Positions 63,448 to 64,000 of a DNA stretch of 64,000 nt are shown one piece after another. The DNA lies in NCBI GenBank assembly GCA_023078685.1, contig JALGAS010000002.1, positions 558,001 through 622,000 of the forward strand, given 5' to 3'. The translations under genes were made by a program, and so were the position numbers. The DNA is from Neopestalotiopsis rosae. Lineage: Eukaryota > Ascomycota > Sordariomycetes > Amphisphaeriales > Sporocadaceae. The notes beneath the pieces are model-generated. The model was not told the DNA's origin and ran no database searches. It saw only the letters and a program-made list of their open reading frames with translations. Within the stretch, counting starts at the first letter, position 1; every line of letters starts with the position of its first letter.

Positions 63448-64000
63448 ATGTCGGCCCCCCAAATTCCAAACCTCTTGTCCCTCCGCGGGAGAGGGGGTGG
63501 TGGCCTCCGAGGACGTCGTGGTGGTGGCGGCGGCGGCGGTTTTGCGAGCCCCGCCGGCTCGGTCCGGGGAAGTAGTACCAGTAGTCAGAGTCACGACGCA
63601 ACCATTCAGGGGACCGACACGGACGCTTCCGTCTCGCGGCTGAGCGCCGTGGAGCTGGGGTACCTCGAGGACCCCTTTGCCCGGTACTTTGTGCAGCAGC
63701 AGAGCGGTCCGCCGGTCAGGAGGTTGCCCATTATCAATCGAGGTGAGGAGCAAGCTGTTTCTTGTCATGGGAGTTTCTCCTGAGATATATATGTCAGACC
63801 AAGGAAGAATAGACACAGGTACTAAATATATGACACAGGAACTTACACCCGTACTACAGCCCTGGATAAGCTGGTTTCATCCTTTCTAGCCACAGACGGT
63901 AGTAGTACGGAGACGGAACAGAAGAGGCAGATCATCTCCCTGGGCGCGGGGACCGACACGCGGCCATTCCGGCTCTTCTCGCCGCAACAACAACAACAAC
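63448..64000 (+). CDS. PPM1: Leucine carboxyl methyltransferase (PP2A methyltransferase), 5' part
   Basis: Exon 1 is 63448-63742; intron 63743-63838 (GTGAGG donor, CAG acceptor, phase 1); exon 2 starts at 63839 and runs off the window. A Gly/Arg-rich N-terminus (residues about 11-35) precedes [13 protein letters not shown], the exon-joined [15 protein letters not shown], and the SAM-binding motif [16 protein letters not shown], all typical of LCMT1/Ppm1. The enzyme methylates the C-terminal Leu of PP2A catalytic subunits. A CAA run (Gln) sits at the window edge, just after the SAM motif, and looks like an insertion within the catalytic domain. Confidence 0.92.

Noticed and set aside
1..64000. 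CRISPR arrays, rRNA, intact transposons, bacterial operons
   Set aside because: No regularly spaced repeats, no rRNA-like sequence, no transposase or reverse-transcriptase frames, and intron-bearing genes show a eukaryotic genome.

Overview
The window looks like nuclear DNA of a filamentous ascomycete, most likely a Sordariomycete and probably Hypocreales. Its genes carry short GT-AG introns (mostly 50-100 nt) with CTAAC/CTGAC-type branch sites. Its proteins are of fungal type: FlbA-type RGS protein, ALG3, peroxisomal D-amino-acid oxidase, Clr2 silencing factor, fungal CorA-like membrane proteins, and a Bre4/DUF2421 membrane protein. The genus cannot be fixed from this sequence alone. I see no rRNA, tRNA, CRISPR array or intact transposon.

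Layout: (1) 1110-4439 (-) flbA, a G-protein signalling regulator with an unusually long Thr/Ser/Pro-rich N-terminus. (2) 4440-21349, a 16.9-kb stretch with no supportable gene, turning AT-rich at its right end. (3) 21350-25123, a compact block: eIF1A-like S1 protein (+), ALG3 mannosyltransferase (-, 20 bp between the two stop codons) and D-amino-acid oxidase (-, four exons, one intron apparently GC-AG). (4) A 5.1-kb gap, then 30228-31506 (-), an unrecognised protein with three Cys6/His zinc-binding modules, then an 8-kb gap. (5) 39565-41681 (-), a Clr2-like heterochromatin silencing protein with a hexanucleotide repeat open in all three frames. (6) 42.9-46.9 kb, an accessory-looking island with two fungal membrane-protein genes (+), each broken by one in-frame stop codon. 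(7) 47645-64000, an ordinary gene-dense stretch: SDR oxidoreductase (+), AP-2 sigma (+), CCHC zinc-knuckle RS-rich protein (-), IST1 (-), Bre4/DUF2421 membrane protein (+), fungal multi-spanning 'ubiquitin carrier-like' membrane protein (-), and the 5' part of a leucine carboxyl methyltransferase PPM1 (+), cut by the window edge.

The genes do not form one pathway, and there is no biosynthetic cluster. Several are housekeeping membrane-traffic and secretory genes (ALG3, AP-2 sigma, IST1), and others are regulatory (flbA, Clr2-like, PPM1). The parts most worth a second look are the paired single-stop membrane genes, the non-canonical intron in the oxidase, the three-frame-open repeat in the Clr2-like gene, the three-module zinc protein and the long gene-poor stretches. 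All exon boundaries were placed by eye from splice consensus and reading phase. Family assignments rest on recognition of motifs, not on searches.
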